Assembly: GCA_034509425.1 (NCBI GenBank)
Contig: JAVTVJ010000011.1
Span: 7,013,501 to 7,077,500 of the forward strand
Direction: 5' to 3'
DNA: 64,000 nucleotides
Source: Eopsaltria australis
Lineage: Eukaryota; Chordata; Aves; Passeriformes; Petroicidae
Both the position numbers and the translations under genes were made by a program. Under the pieces are notes generated by a model. The model made no database searches, was not told the origin of the DNA, and worked only from the letters and a program-made list of their open reading frames with translations. Within the stretch, counting starts at the first letter, position 1. Each line of letters starts with the position of its first letter. Below are positions 48,831-60,873 of the stretch, in pieces.

Positions 48831-51800
48831 AAAATAGCCAGGCAAAGCCAGTCTCCATTTTGCAGTTTGAATTTCCTAAAAAAAAAAAAACCCAAATCCC
48901 GCAGCCTTAACACCATACTATAGCTATTCTTAATGCAAACCTATGCGACAGATCCACAGTGAAGCTGTTAAGAGAACACAACTTGGATTTAACATTGACT
49001 GCAAAAAAGAAATACCAGCAAACCAAAAAAGATCCAAAGCCAGCAGCTAAATGTAGCCTCTGCCCTGAACATTCCTCCACCCACAGAAACTACATTTAGC
49101 ACCAGATGTGAAAATGTTACGTTGATGGATTTTCACATTTCTTCCTTTCAACTGAAGTCTCAGAGAAAGGTTCCTCATAGTCAGAACAGTTGATAAAAAT
49201 GTGTAAATTCCCCTCCCATCAACTGACACAGCTAAGGCCTGAGCTGAATTACTGTATCCATCTTTAGTCAGAGAGCACAGGTCAAGGACCAGCTGCTGCA
49301 GTTCAGAGAGAAGCAAGAAGACTTATTAAGAGCATAGAAAATATAACCTATGACATAAAACTGAAAAAAACAATGTTCTGCCTTAATGATGGTGAAAGAG
49401 AAGAAGGAAAAATGCTATAAGAGTTCAAGTCTTTACATCATACAACTAAAAAGCTACTCCCTTTTCTTAGAGTGATCTAGAGATGGTAAAAACCCTGTTC
49501 ATATTAAAAAGATTCAAACAACTGAAGACTCATTAAATTAAAGAAATTGTTTGTTTTATTTTAGAATATAATTTATCTACCTGGTTAAAAATAGTTCAAT
49601 ACAATTTAAATTAAGGCTTTGTTCTTCCAAATATGGTTAGGTTTACTGCTGTTTATGGTATGCTGTTAAGTATTTAAGAGTTTTACTTTCAGAAACACAC
49701 AGGCACCATGCTATGCTACACACTTTATGTTTTAGTAATACATATGTAACTCAAAGGGCCAAAGAATGTCAAGACTGAAAGAAATCATCAAAACAGTGAA
49801 CTGGAAAAAATGGCAGCTTAGCCTGCAGCCTTACCCAAAATGATAGTAACTAGCTTAGACACTAAAAGTGTATTCAATGAAGGAAGTTTCTAGGATATCA
49901 CAGCTTTAAAGTAGTAAGCAATTAATCTTGGATTCAGCCTTTATTCTTTCACTATTTTTAGAAAACAGATTCCTACAGGGGTTGACAGAATTTTTATAGA
50001 AACACCAGCATGTTCATGCACGCACAGAAGATTTACATCAAATTTTTCTCTTCCAGTTTTCTCTTCTAGATATGCAGATGCTAAAACAGCATGGTATCAT
50101 GCTGAGGTACAAAGAAAGTTGGTGTAAACCTCATTTGCTAAAGAATATGAGAATTTCATAGGCACTTTCAAAGGAGCAGAGAGAGGCAGAATTTGTTTCG
50201 TATCATACAATGAAGTTTCAATAGAACATGAAGAACCATAACCCATGAACCTATGCAATACAATCCTGATGAGTGAATTCAAATCAGACTTACACAGGAA
50301 AACCTGAAATCTGGTTCTGCTGCAGTGCAATGACTGCAGACTGCAAGGATTTTCCACCACTTCTGCCAATAGGAGTAGCTTACTTATGTCAAAAAGTCAA
50401 ACTCAAAGGAAAAAAGTTCAAAGTAGGGCTGCCCTGGTAAAAAAATACGCTGAAGCTTCTTCCCTTGAATGTTCCCTCTCACACCCAAAGGTTCAGTCTA
50501 TGTAAGGCACTATGTATTTCTGACATGAGCACCGCCTGCTCACATTGTTTCTCTTCAGCCTTGCCACACCAGCAGTAACAAAAGCAGGATGCATAGGAGC
50601 CCCCCTGGAGGCTCAGTATTTTTGTAAAATGCTTTTTCATACCTAGGATGTAGTGAGTCTCAAACAGCAGTATGTATGTCAAATGAAATGAAATAAAATA
50701 CCTCAAGCAAAGGATACCTTTAAGACTGGAAACATAAGCTATAGATGAAACCTGCTAACTTAGCAGGTAATTGACTGCATGAAGACATCATATCGAGATG
50801 CCACTTCTACTACGAGTAACATTTTACTCAGCATTTTTGTGGTAGGAACGTATCACTGTATTCCATGCTACTAAAAAGATGACAAGACAGGCTCTTCCTT
50901 TCACAGAAAGTTAACTCTGCTGCTCAATACATCCTGATGCATCGCTTTTGTTTCTGGCAGCCGGAACTCTTAGTGCTAATTCCTGCCAAGGTTCATAATA
51001 TTAGAAAAGGGAGAAAATTTTAGTGAAATAATGTTCCTTCTTTAATAATTTGATCTCTTAATACAGTGTTATCTGTTACAACTTATTTTCGTCTCTCTTC
51101 CTACTCTCATATTTTTCATTAAAATTTTTGAGCAGCTGGATGAAATGTTCTCTGCTTTCCTGTACACGCACATCAAACTCCCAAGGGAATAAACGGTCTT
51201 GCTGAAGTCTTCAGACACAGAGAAGCCAGGCTAAAAAAGCCCCTGTAGCATAATGATTTCTATAATGCACTGCTACTTAGAGGCATTTATTCCTCCTAAA
51301 ATATTTTCTGGGCAGTCCCTGCTGCTTGCCAGAGCATGTAAAACACAGGCACAGAAGTCCCCAGTGCAAGCAGCATGGTACATCAAGCACACTGCCAGTA
51401 TCACCTCAAAACCTGAAACAGATTAAGCTCTTAAACAGCAAGTAAGACAACAGTACTTTGCAAGGTTATAGAGGAGCAGAATTTTGGCTATTAAAAAGGT
51501 ATTTAATTCTGCAGGACTTTACCATCAATTTATAGTAACAGTAAGAATTCGTAAAATAAATTAATTCAGAAATACAGATAAAATACACTGTTAAAAGGGG
51601 GAAATAATAATAAATGTGAGTTGCAATTAAAAGGGCTTCTTGGTTTGGCAGTAAATGTGTCATCACCAACTAGTTCTATTTTCTTTACCCTAAGGTCCTA
51701 GGTTTAAGTTGGGTCAGCATATACTACAAAGCAAGAAACAAAGGCCAGGTTTTGCAGGACATTCGTGGACAACACATAAGTAGCATAAAAAGACCTTCGG

Positions 51801-53536
51801 TCTTGGTGGCTAAGAGATCCATTGCCCTGAGATTTATATATGCTCCTCTGTTCTGGGGAATGAGAGCAGAACAGCAGGCAGATTCTCTAAAGCTTTTTAA
51901 TTTTTATTAGATAATACAATAGATTGATGGCTCCTAAATAAGTTAAGCTTAGTTGAGTGCTCTCTCTAATTCACCAGCCACTACGACATGACTGAATCTC
52001 CCAGTGTTGTCTGAATACCAGGTTTTGTTGTATGTAACCAACAAAAAGAACTGGAATTCCCACAAAACAGTAAATAGATTTGAAGAATTGTATTGGAAGA
52101 ACAGCTGTCATTATACCTCACAGAAAGCTGACAACAGCTTTGAGGCTAAGCTTTTAAGCCCATTTTATTAAAAAAATATAACTGATGTAAACAAGTTATG
52201 GTTAGAAACCTCCTTGATTAAATTTTTCTTGGTTTTAGAAAGCCTTTTCAGATAGTTTTCTTCTCTGTGCTAGACAGATCAGTATGACCTTTTAAGAATA
52301 TTTATCGTAAATATCCCAATATCTGAATGATGAAAGCATTCTGAATCCTCCTGGACAAAATAGCTGTTTCTCACATTCTTGTTTCCAAATATTTTTTTTC
52401 TTTTTCTGTCCTTCTGACAAAAATTATTAGTTTCTTTCTTGCCCAACACACAAAAGACCATTTTGTAAAAAGGCAGCTTTGAGATTTCTTTTTTCTGATG
52501 CAGACTGTACGATCTCAACCTGATCACGCACAAAAGCCTAGAAAAAATGTTCTTTTTGCCATGTTGTTCCGTTTCTGGTAATAGCTGAGATAGAGAAGTG
52601 CCCTCGTTGAGGCAGAGAAGTGACATAACAGCGATCAGGCTCTGGACCACTCAGTGCATTAAGAATGGAATCAGAATTTTGAACTGCATCCAGAAGTAAA
52701 TGGAAAGAAACCAAGCACATAGAATATAGGTGTGATTTGTTCTCACTTTTCTTTCTTACTTAATAGTAAGGCTGTGCATCTTGGGGCACCTAAAATTAGT
52801 TTCTTTTGAAATTTTGGTCATGTATTATTCATCTTTTTCTCCTAAAAGGACGACAGAAGATGGCAGTAGCAGGTGTTCTTAGCTTCTTGATGGAGAAGTA
52901 GGAAGAAGTTGACCAGGGGGATAGATCTTTCTTCAAAAGAGGGGTAACAGACAAAGACTGCCTAGCTGAGATGAGTATTCTGTCAAACACATATCACAAT
53001 TCCACCTGTTGCCAAGAAGGCTTGAAGGCAGCAGATCCTCTGCCTACTCATCAAACTCCTGTGTTTTGGAAGTTCCTGTTATTTGCTGGGGAAGAAAAAG
53101 GGAAATCCTGTTCTGTTTTAGCAGCCACTTATGAGCAAAATACTGAATACAGCAAACCCAGACAACTAATATTATTTATTCATCAGTTTTGGTTTAGAGG
53201 TTTTGACAGCATCTTATCAGAAATGAAAGTCAAAACACAAACATAATTGATATAAAATTATTAGGCAGGAAATCACTCCTTTACTATGCTACTCCAAGTC
53301 AGCTTTCTTTCTCTCAAAGAACCCAGCTTAAAACTCCCTTCACCCATTCAAATAACCGAATACAGTCTTTTTAACATAAACATTTATTTCTAACAAATTC
53401 ATCTCGCATATCTGTGTGAAGTTAGTCAGTTTGAAAGAGTATATTCCTGCCTCCTTAAATGCAAGACTGACTGTATTTAGTGTACCTCTTTCACTGCACT
53501 GATGTCAGAAACAGCTAATGAAGAAAGAGGACTCAC

Positions 53537-53563
53537 CTTCCAAAGATATATACACAGTCTGCC
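53537..53563 (-). CDS. Candidate 27-nt microexon, unidentified gene
   Basis: On the minus strand the acceptor is ATTCTTTTTTCACCTTTATAG and the donor is GGAAG then GTGAGTCC, both strong. The 27 nt between them are a multiple of three and open in all three frames (for example GRLCIYLWK in phase 0, QTVYISLE in another). Adding or skipping it would leave a reading frame intact, as in regulated neural microexons. It lies upstream of the 41.3-kb exon on the same strand, and phase 0 would join directly. Chance pairing of splice sites over 27 nt cannot be excluded. Confidence 0.4.
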
Positions 53564-56500
53564 CTATAAAGGTGAAAAAAGAATATTTTAACTAAAACTG
53601 TTTGCGTTCTCAAAGCCAGTAGGAATGACCATGAGAGAAGTGCAGGAAGGAACAAGATTTTCACTTTGTTGGGTTGTTTCATGACTGAAGCATCATTTGA
53701 CCACCAAGCTCCTTAGTTCACAGATAAAATGCTTTAGACCTTATCCACACCCTAAGTCTACATGTTAAACTTTTAAACCTATTATTGCCAACAAATGGTT
53801 ACTTTCATGGACATGTGCCACACTGTCAAACCTCTTCTTCTGATTCATAGTATTAATGATCTTAAAGAGAGCATCTGAAACATCTACCCTCATTTTCCTT
53901 CCCAACAATACTAGCCTTGGGGTGACAGATGTGTGAATACTTCTTAAACTTTAATACAGCAGTTATTTAAGATCAGGTTCCCAAACAAAAGTTTCACACA
54001 GTCTGCCACAACCATCCCAGGACCTACTCCCGCATGTCACTTCTGTAGGACTTAAAATCAATCTACATGTATTTCTTCTAGTTTATATTTAGATAGTCCA
54101 TCGTGAAGGAGCCCAGAACTTTTAGCCTAACCCAGGTCCTCTTTATGCCATATGTATATGCAATCTACTACATCAATCAAAACGACTCACAGTTCAGATG
54201 ATGTATACACAAATAAATGTACTTTACCTAGAGGTCAAAATGACTTCTGTAAGAGCACAGAATATTCTCTTGTTTTTAGCTACCTCCCACAACCATGAAG
54301 TATAAAAATTTAACAAGCTGCAAAATAACAAACTGAGCACCATACATCGAGTTTCTTTAGTGTCACGCTAGGAATGCTATAATTATAATCAAGAATACAC
54401 TTCACTTTTAACTCTGTTTTTACTGTATCTTTCTACCTTGTGGCCTGTGGTGGCCTATGCCAGTTTTATAAAAGATATCGTTAGGGGGGAGGAAAGGGTA
54501 AAAAAAACAAAACCCAACCCAATTTTAAAAAAATAAATTCTGTTACTCTGAGATCAAATGTGCAGGAACTGAGGTGTGGATCTTGGCTTTCTAAGATAGT
54601 GCTTATATGTTTTGCCCTCACTTCTGTCTCAGTTTTTGCAACCACATAATACTGTCTGGAGTGATCACCATGACAGTGGATAAAGTCGGATTTCACTACC
54701 ATTAAGTATGAATTGCTTCTTAACAAGACTACGAGTCAGCATAGCTCTTATTTGACAGAACTGAAAGACTTTCATACCTGCACCTTCAACACATTAAGTA
54801 CAATAGGTAGGATTTAAAAAAAATGTTTCAGAAATGCTAAAAAATAAGATAGGCTGAAATGTATACATATCACTTCATTAGTGGCACGAAGAGAAAGCTG
54901 CCACACTGAAAGAAAAAGCTGACACTGAAAAAGGCAGAAATATTTGTCTAAACGTGGTAGGAAAAAGGCATTGCTGAAATGCTGATGATCCACTTTTATG
55001 GTTGTTTCTTTTTTAACTGGACAGCAACCTTCTTTCTTTCACAGACATTGAACAATATCACACCCAATGAGCATAGAAGTTTCTAAAAAAGCCACATGAT
55101 TTATTCTTTGTTCAAATTTGACTAAGAAAATAAACCTATACAGCAGAAATAAAAAAGGAATGGACGTGTTATATACATGACAATTCAATTAAATTACTCT
55201 AAGTATGTGGAAAATAGTTTCTGAACTTGTCATGAGAAAGACCAGAGGCTGAATCCTGGCTACTCTAAAACTCCCATTCATTTTATCAACCTGGATAGCC
55301 ACCCTCAGTGCTCTAATGTACATGTGGAAGGGCCACTGCTCTAGATTCATGAGGAGCCCTTACCTTGAGATGACTTAATTTTGTTTGCTCATCTAAGTCC
55401 ACTATGTAACTATTTTAGTAACCTTTCTGTATTTCAGTATTATGCAGATTTCTGGTAGAGTTTTGGGAATGTAATTCAAATACACTGTATGTTACTGTGA
55501 CTCGTAGGTATTCAATTAGTAAAGTAGACGTCTGCACTTGTCCACCTCACGTTAATCTCTGGAAAATAATTAATACATACCAGATGCTGTGTAAAGACTT
55601 ACTGAAATATGCAAATAAAAATATTCAAAGGGCCATCACCGATTTTGTGACAATGAAATCCATAGCTGTGATATTCTGAACAACCCTAATTCTTATTTTT
55701 AAGTGTATTCATGTACGATGAAACAGAAAAGTAAAATCTTAGCTTTCTTTACAAGAAAACAGGATTTGAGTTGGAAGCCTGAATGTCAGGCCTGAACATT
55801 ATAAAATTATACAGAATAAGGAGGAAACAGGGCTGATAGTGCATATAAATATGACAGTGTATTAGGCTGCATTTAATTACCAGTTCAAACAACAACCTGA
55901 TCTAACCTTTGACAAGTAAAATAAATGTTCTGAATAATTTAACCAAAGCAAACATTTGCTGTTAAATGCTGGCTAATTATAGTAAGAGTTGTACTGAGAG
56001 GGGGAAAAAACCCAAAAGAGATGGTAATTTATACACTTCTGCAATTGCTACAGCTATTCCTTGAAACCCTTGAATTTTTTTTTCCATGCGGGATAGCTAT
56101 TAAGTATCTACTTCTGGAAAAAAAAATCTGTATTTAAAGGAAGAAGCACTGTAGGAAAATAAGAAACACCCCAAATACAGAAAGAAAAGTAACATTAGTT
56201 TCAAGAATATCCATCTTTTCTGTGGATAGCTTTCTGATATGAAAGGTCTGTGTTTGAAATGTGCTGTACCACAATGAAAGATAAGAAAGGGTAGAATAAA
56301 GATTAAGTCTTTTTCAAAGTGTCACTGAAAAATCACGCAAGAGCCTCATTATAGAAGATGAGAGCACAGTTCAGTCATGTCCACTGCACTCCCGAGAAGA
56401 GTAATAAAGAAAACTAAATTCTTTCTTTACATAAATATGAGATTAGGAGTTAAATGCCATAAATAAACTACACAGATTCTTAAAAAAACTCCACCTAAAA

Positions 56501-59149
56501 TATGTAATGATTAAATAATTCCACCACGACTTTTTCAGATATATTATTATAGCCAGATACATTATCCATGTGAAAAAATGAGCTTCTTTCAAAAAGAACC
56601 TAAATATCTCAGAAAAACAAGTATTTAAAGTCAGCATGCTTTGAATATCAGAGCATCAAAATCCATGAAATTGAAACCAATAGAAAAAAAAGGTGGTCTT
56701 TTTCCTGCAGCATCCATGCTTTCCAGTTGTAGGCTATTTATAAAGAAATTAATGGCTTTTGCTATCTTTGGGCCAAGAGTTTAACTTATTTATGTGATCA
56801 AAAGTTATCAGCAGCATCAGCTGTCTACCTCCATGCACAATAACTATGATTCAGAAGAATCAGAAGACCATGAAAATTTCACAGACAAGCAATGTATAGT
56901 AAACGAAAGAAGCCTATAAATCCCTAATCTTGAATATATATTAATATTTGAAGGCTTTATATAATCTGCAAAGTAAAAAGTGAAAACCATTAAAAATATT
57001 AAAACTGACTCTAAGTATGCTCCTCTCTTTTCCCAAAAGTAATTTGTGTGTAGATAAGTTCTGGCCACCAGTTTCTAAGAGAAACATATTATTTTTAAGT
57101 TACCTTTTATATTTTCATAAATATTTAAACTCTCCCTGAAATTTTAAATATGTTTATAGAGACACGGATGCTAACATTCTTAGCCTCTTACAATGAAAAA
57201 ATATGAATTAAACTGTTTCTTGCACACTGTAAGAAACAATTTTTAAAAGAAACAAATAATAAATTCACCAAAAAATTTACCACTAATTGTTCACTTGATA
57301 ATGAGTCAGGTGGAGTAATGAAATTGAAGTGGATTTTCTAGCTTACAGTATAAAATGAATATTGGATAATAGAGTTTGAGGTCATTACTATTCTTGCTCC
57401 ATAGCTCAGGACAAAGTCCTTGAACAAACAAAGTAGTAAAGAACTTGACAAGATCCATGCCTGACACTGGAGAAATCCAAGTACAGAAATAATTTTACAC
57501 TGTGTCCACTGCTTCATGTCAAATGGACAGTGATATGTACTGTTTTTTCTTATGCTGAGGCATCCATAAAAACACACTCAGATGTATTTGGACAGGACAA
57601 AAGGAAATCTGACGCAGTCACTGGTAAATGCAATTAATCAACTCTTCCCTACTATTACACCGCACATAAAAACTTTGGCATTTAAGCATAAAACTGGAAC
57701 AGACCTTCTCTAGAGTTGTCATATTTGTGTTCTATACTTGAAATGTTACCAAGTCAGTAAGGTAAATTTCACTAATAGGAGATATCTTTTACCTTTCTGT
57801 GAATTAAAAGGTAGCAAGAAATAGAAGTAGTCGCTCAATACTAAAATTTTATCTTCTCAAAAATACTTATATTTTAGATAAAAAATGAAATCAACAAAAC
57901 CATCCAGGTCATAGGTCGTGAGGGCTGATGGGAAGATACAAATATAATAATTTATATTTAAATAATTAAATCTGATAAAAACACTGATAGAGATGCTAGT
58001 GTACTAAAATGCTGATAGTTTAAAAAAACCCAACAGAACTGTCTCTGACACAGCTGCAAGGAATATCCACTGCTACTGAATATCAGTTTACGTTTGGTCT
58101 CACACAGGAGGTGGTGCACCTAGTAGGGTGATTATAACCAAATAATTTGGTTACGTACATACATGTACTTTGGTGTAAACCCACTAAAACCTTTACCCAG
58201 TATGGCACACCTGAAGGACAAAAGTCCAAAAGATATCTCCAACCAGACCATTAAAGCAGAAGAATTTCTTGATACTAAAACTACTCAAGCCTCTTCCCTG
58301 ACTTTATGCACCAAATTTTAACACTGAAAACTACAAGAAGTTAAGACTGAGTTAGTCCTTCAGATCCATACTTCTGGGCAATAGGTTACAGAGAAATCAG
58401 AAATAGCAATAAAATAAAAAGTTGAACGGGCTTCTGACCAACAGAAGTCATAGCAGAGCTATGACTGTAGGGTGCTTTTTGAACTAATCTGACATTTCTC
58501 CCTGGTAGTCTGTTATTAAGTAACAATTATTTTAGTCTGCACTGGAAGTTTCCTGCATATTTTAGTTTGCATGTACTTGTAAGGTCTTCCTAAAGAGAAT
58601 TCACTTTTGTGTAGAATGGCTTTATGATGTGGATTAGCTTCCACAAGGGATCGAAATCGACAATAATGAATTCATGTTATATAGTAAGCTAGACTTAAAT
58701 GAGAAGCGAAAGGCCAGTGCCAACAGAGTTCAGTGATCAGCCACTGTTGTTCTCTCCATAATTCACTGGTTGAGTTTAATAATTACAGCATTGCCTTGAT
58801 AATCTGTAGCTGAAGCATACTGGAAGGAGAGGAAGAGAAAATGCTTCTTGTGTTAATAGGAGAATTGATTTTTTTAAATCTAAACACAGAACCACATAAA
58901 CTGCAAATGGAGTATTTATAACGAACATCTAAGAACACTGACACTGGTTTAAACTAAAATTAATTTATATCACTCAAATCCGGAAAAACATAATTTCAAG
59001 CCTTGATCTTATTAGGATACTTAATGTAATCTTATTAGGATGTGAGCTTCTATATATCAAAGTGTTTTATACATTGCAAATATATTTTAAAGAGCTCCAA
59101 TAAACATTACTAAACAATTCACTACTGATCTCCAAACCTAGTTTCACAG
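53564..59149. other. Non-coding AT-rich sequence
   Basis: No exon, repeat family or RNA gene recognised. The frames at 54481-54726, 56844-57068 and 57338-57577 look like chance. Confidence 0.5.
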
Positions 59150-59252
59150 GGGCAGATTATTGGATCTGCAGCTAATACAGCAGAAGAGGAGGCAATGCCT
59201 TCACACAGTCGATATTGCTGCTATACAGAGCCGGCTGTCGCATGAGCGCTAA
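59150..59252 (+). other. Exon-like, possibly conserved block, open on both strands
   Basis: On the plus strand CAAACCTAGTTTCACAG is an acceptor-like sequence and CGCTAA then GTAAGTTTCC a strong donor, 103 nt apart. The frame starting at 59150 is open for 31 codons (ending YCCYTEPAVA, then TGA seven bases before the donor). The minus strand also holds a short closed frame starting MRQPALYSSN (59243 to 59172). Composition is balanced compared with the AT-rich flanks, and the following 600 bp look similar. It could be a lncRNA exon, a non-coding conserved element or a real small exon; nothing identifies a product. Confidence 0.3.
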
Positions 59253-60402
59253 GTAAGTTTCCAGGACTTTCTCATCTCTTAACTGCCTGAGATTTAGCAC
59301 TGAGCAGCATGCTTTCCAAAAGGACAGAGTACCTACAGCTTCAGCGGAAGCAAATGGGGATCATAGATGCTTGAAATTTCAGAAAATCAGGCCTGGTGCC
59401 ATATACAAGGAAAATGCTGCCAGAAATGTCACTCACAGAATCCATGCCTGCCACTCCACAGGGATTCATATATGCTTAATGATGGCTAGCAAGTACAGAG
59501 AGCAGACCTAGCTAAGGAAAAACAACAGAAAACCAGGCAGCAGGCAAGCGATGAGCACTCTGTCTGCACTTGTATCCCCACTGGCAAAGTAAAAGTAAAA
59601 TGGTTAAGAAACTGGTACGGCTGATGCCAAAATCTAAAACGTTTCTAAGGACTGCAGCAGACCTCAAAAGACAGTTTTTAATTTCATTTGAAACAGTTTC
59701 AATACTTCAACATTAATGTATGCACATATATATTAATGAAGCAGACATGTTAATCCCCCCGATGTCGATGTCTGTGAAGCATCTTAGCTCTTACTTCCTT
59801 CACCACCAGTCGTGTGTAAGTAACATACTGTGGCAACATATGAATAGTTCATAGCTCCAGCAACAAATGAATGAATGAACAGTGACCTAAACACAAGCAG
59901 CCATTAAGGTTTCTCTTTCTTTACCCATCAGTTATTGCATATACTCCCGGCAAACAAGTGTGTTTTTCTGACATGCACACTTGTCTGTTAATAAGTTAAA
60001 GAATATTTCAGTCAAGAATCTTTATGTTTTTCCCCTACACGCTTCGTTTCTTGCTACAGGCATTGGAGTTTTATTCTGTTAGAGATGCTCATGACAAGCC
60101 AAAGAAATGGAGGTGATGCTGCCAGGGATTAAGGTAAAGAATGCTACAGTACTCTGCAGAACCAGAAAGGGTCTGCTGTCACTTTCCTGCACTCGGAAAG
60201 TTTAAGCACGAGCTTTCTGAAAAACACCATTAGAGCTCCCAATTAACACTCCTATTTGATTTTAGTAGGCACTTATACATCCCTTGCAAGACTTTAATGT
60301 ACTTCAACAAACTATGAGGCAAGTTAAAAAGAAAGAAAAAAATTTTAACATTTTAAATGGCATCAAGCATGATATAACTGCAAGGTGTTAGAGGCTTTTT
60401 TC

Positions 60403-60418
60403 TTTTTTTTTTTTTTTT
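60403..60418. repeat. Poly-T run (T16) in a T-rich tract
   Basis: T16 preceded by T6C and followed within 60 bases by further T7 runs. No processed-copy body recognised next to it. Confidence 0.8.
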
Positions 60419-60793
60419 CTGAGGGGTGTGTGTTATTCAGTTTGATTGAGTTTTTTTGTTGGGGTTTTTTTCTTATTTGACTTGGATTTTTTATGCTTTA
60501 TACAAGAAGAAGAGAAGTGTAAAAACACTAAGAGCCATACTTTTCTTTTTCAAACGTTCAGTTCAAAATAACTCTAGTAATAACCTAGTGCACATTATCA
60601 ATACTGTGGGTTCAGAGATTAATTACACTACATTTAACACCAGTGAAACTAAATTCCAGCTGCAGAATCTTCTACAGGAATCCTCTGTAAGAAAAACAGT
60701 GACCTTTAAGGGACCAGCAGATACAATTATAAGTGAAAGTAATTCACAAAAACACTTTTCCAATTTTAAAGAGAATGACTGACACAAACTTAC

Positions 60794-60873
60794 CCGTCAA
60801 TGAAAACTCCACAGAAATCCATTTTTCAAATCTTCTATCTCACTTTAAAAACAGAATCCATTTTCCCTGTTAT
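60794..60873 (-). CDS. Candidate 5' exon with a start codon (low confidence)
   Basis: On the minus strand the acceptor-like CTTATATTGTAG and the strong donor GACGG then GTAAGTTTG bound 80 nt. An ATG at 60822 in the context GAAAAATGG opens a frame (MDFCGVFIDG) that runs through to the donor in phase 2; other frames are closed. If the gene of the 41.3-kb exon starts here, this would be its first coding exon. Alternatively it is chance: the acceptor tract is mediocre. Confidence 0.22.

Larger units (their letters stand above)
42449..53536. other. Long non-coding stretch (about 11 kb)
   Basis: No convincing exon. Overlapping frames at 44.9-45.25 kb, open on both strands (104 and 121 codons), lack domains and splice framing. 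A pyrimidine tract lies at 46480-46512 and poly-A runs occur near 43232 and 48796-48830. Short exon-like splice pairs at 42.6 and 43.7 kb are described among the rejected items. Confidence 0.5.

Noticed and set aside
52279..52650. 123-codon minus-strand open frame
   Set aside because: Lys- and Phe-rich composition that follows AT content; no recognisable motif or splice pair.
60456..60782. 108-codon plus-strand open frame beside the poly-T tract
   Set aside because: N-terminus derives from T-rich simple sequence and the rest shows no domain or splice support.
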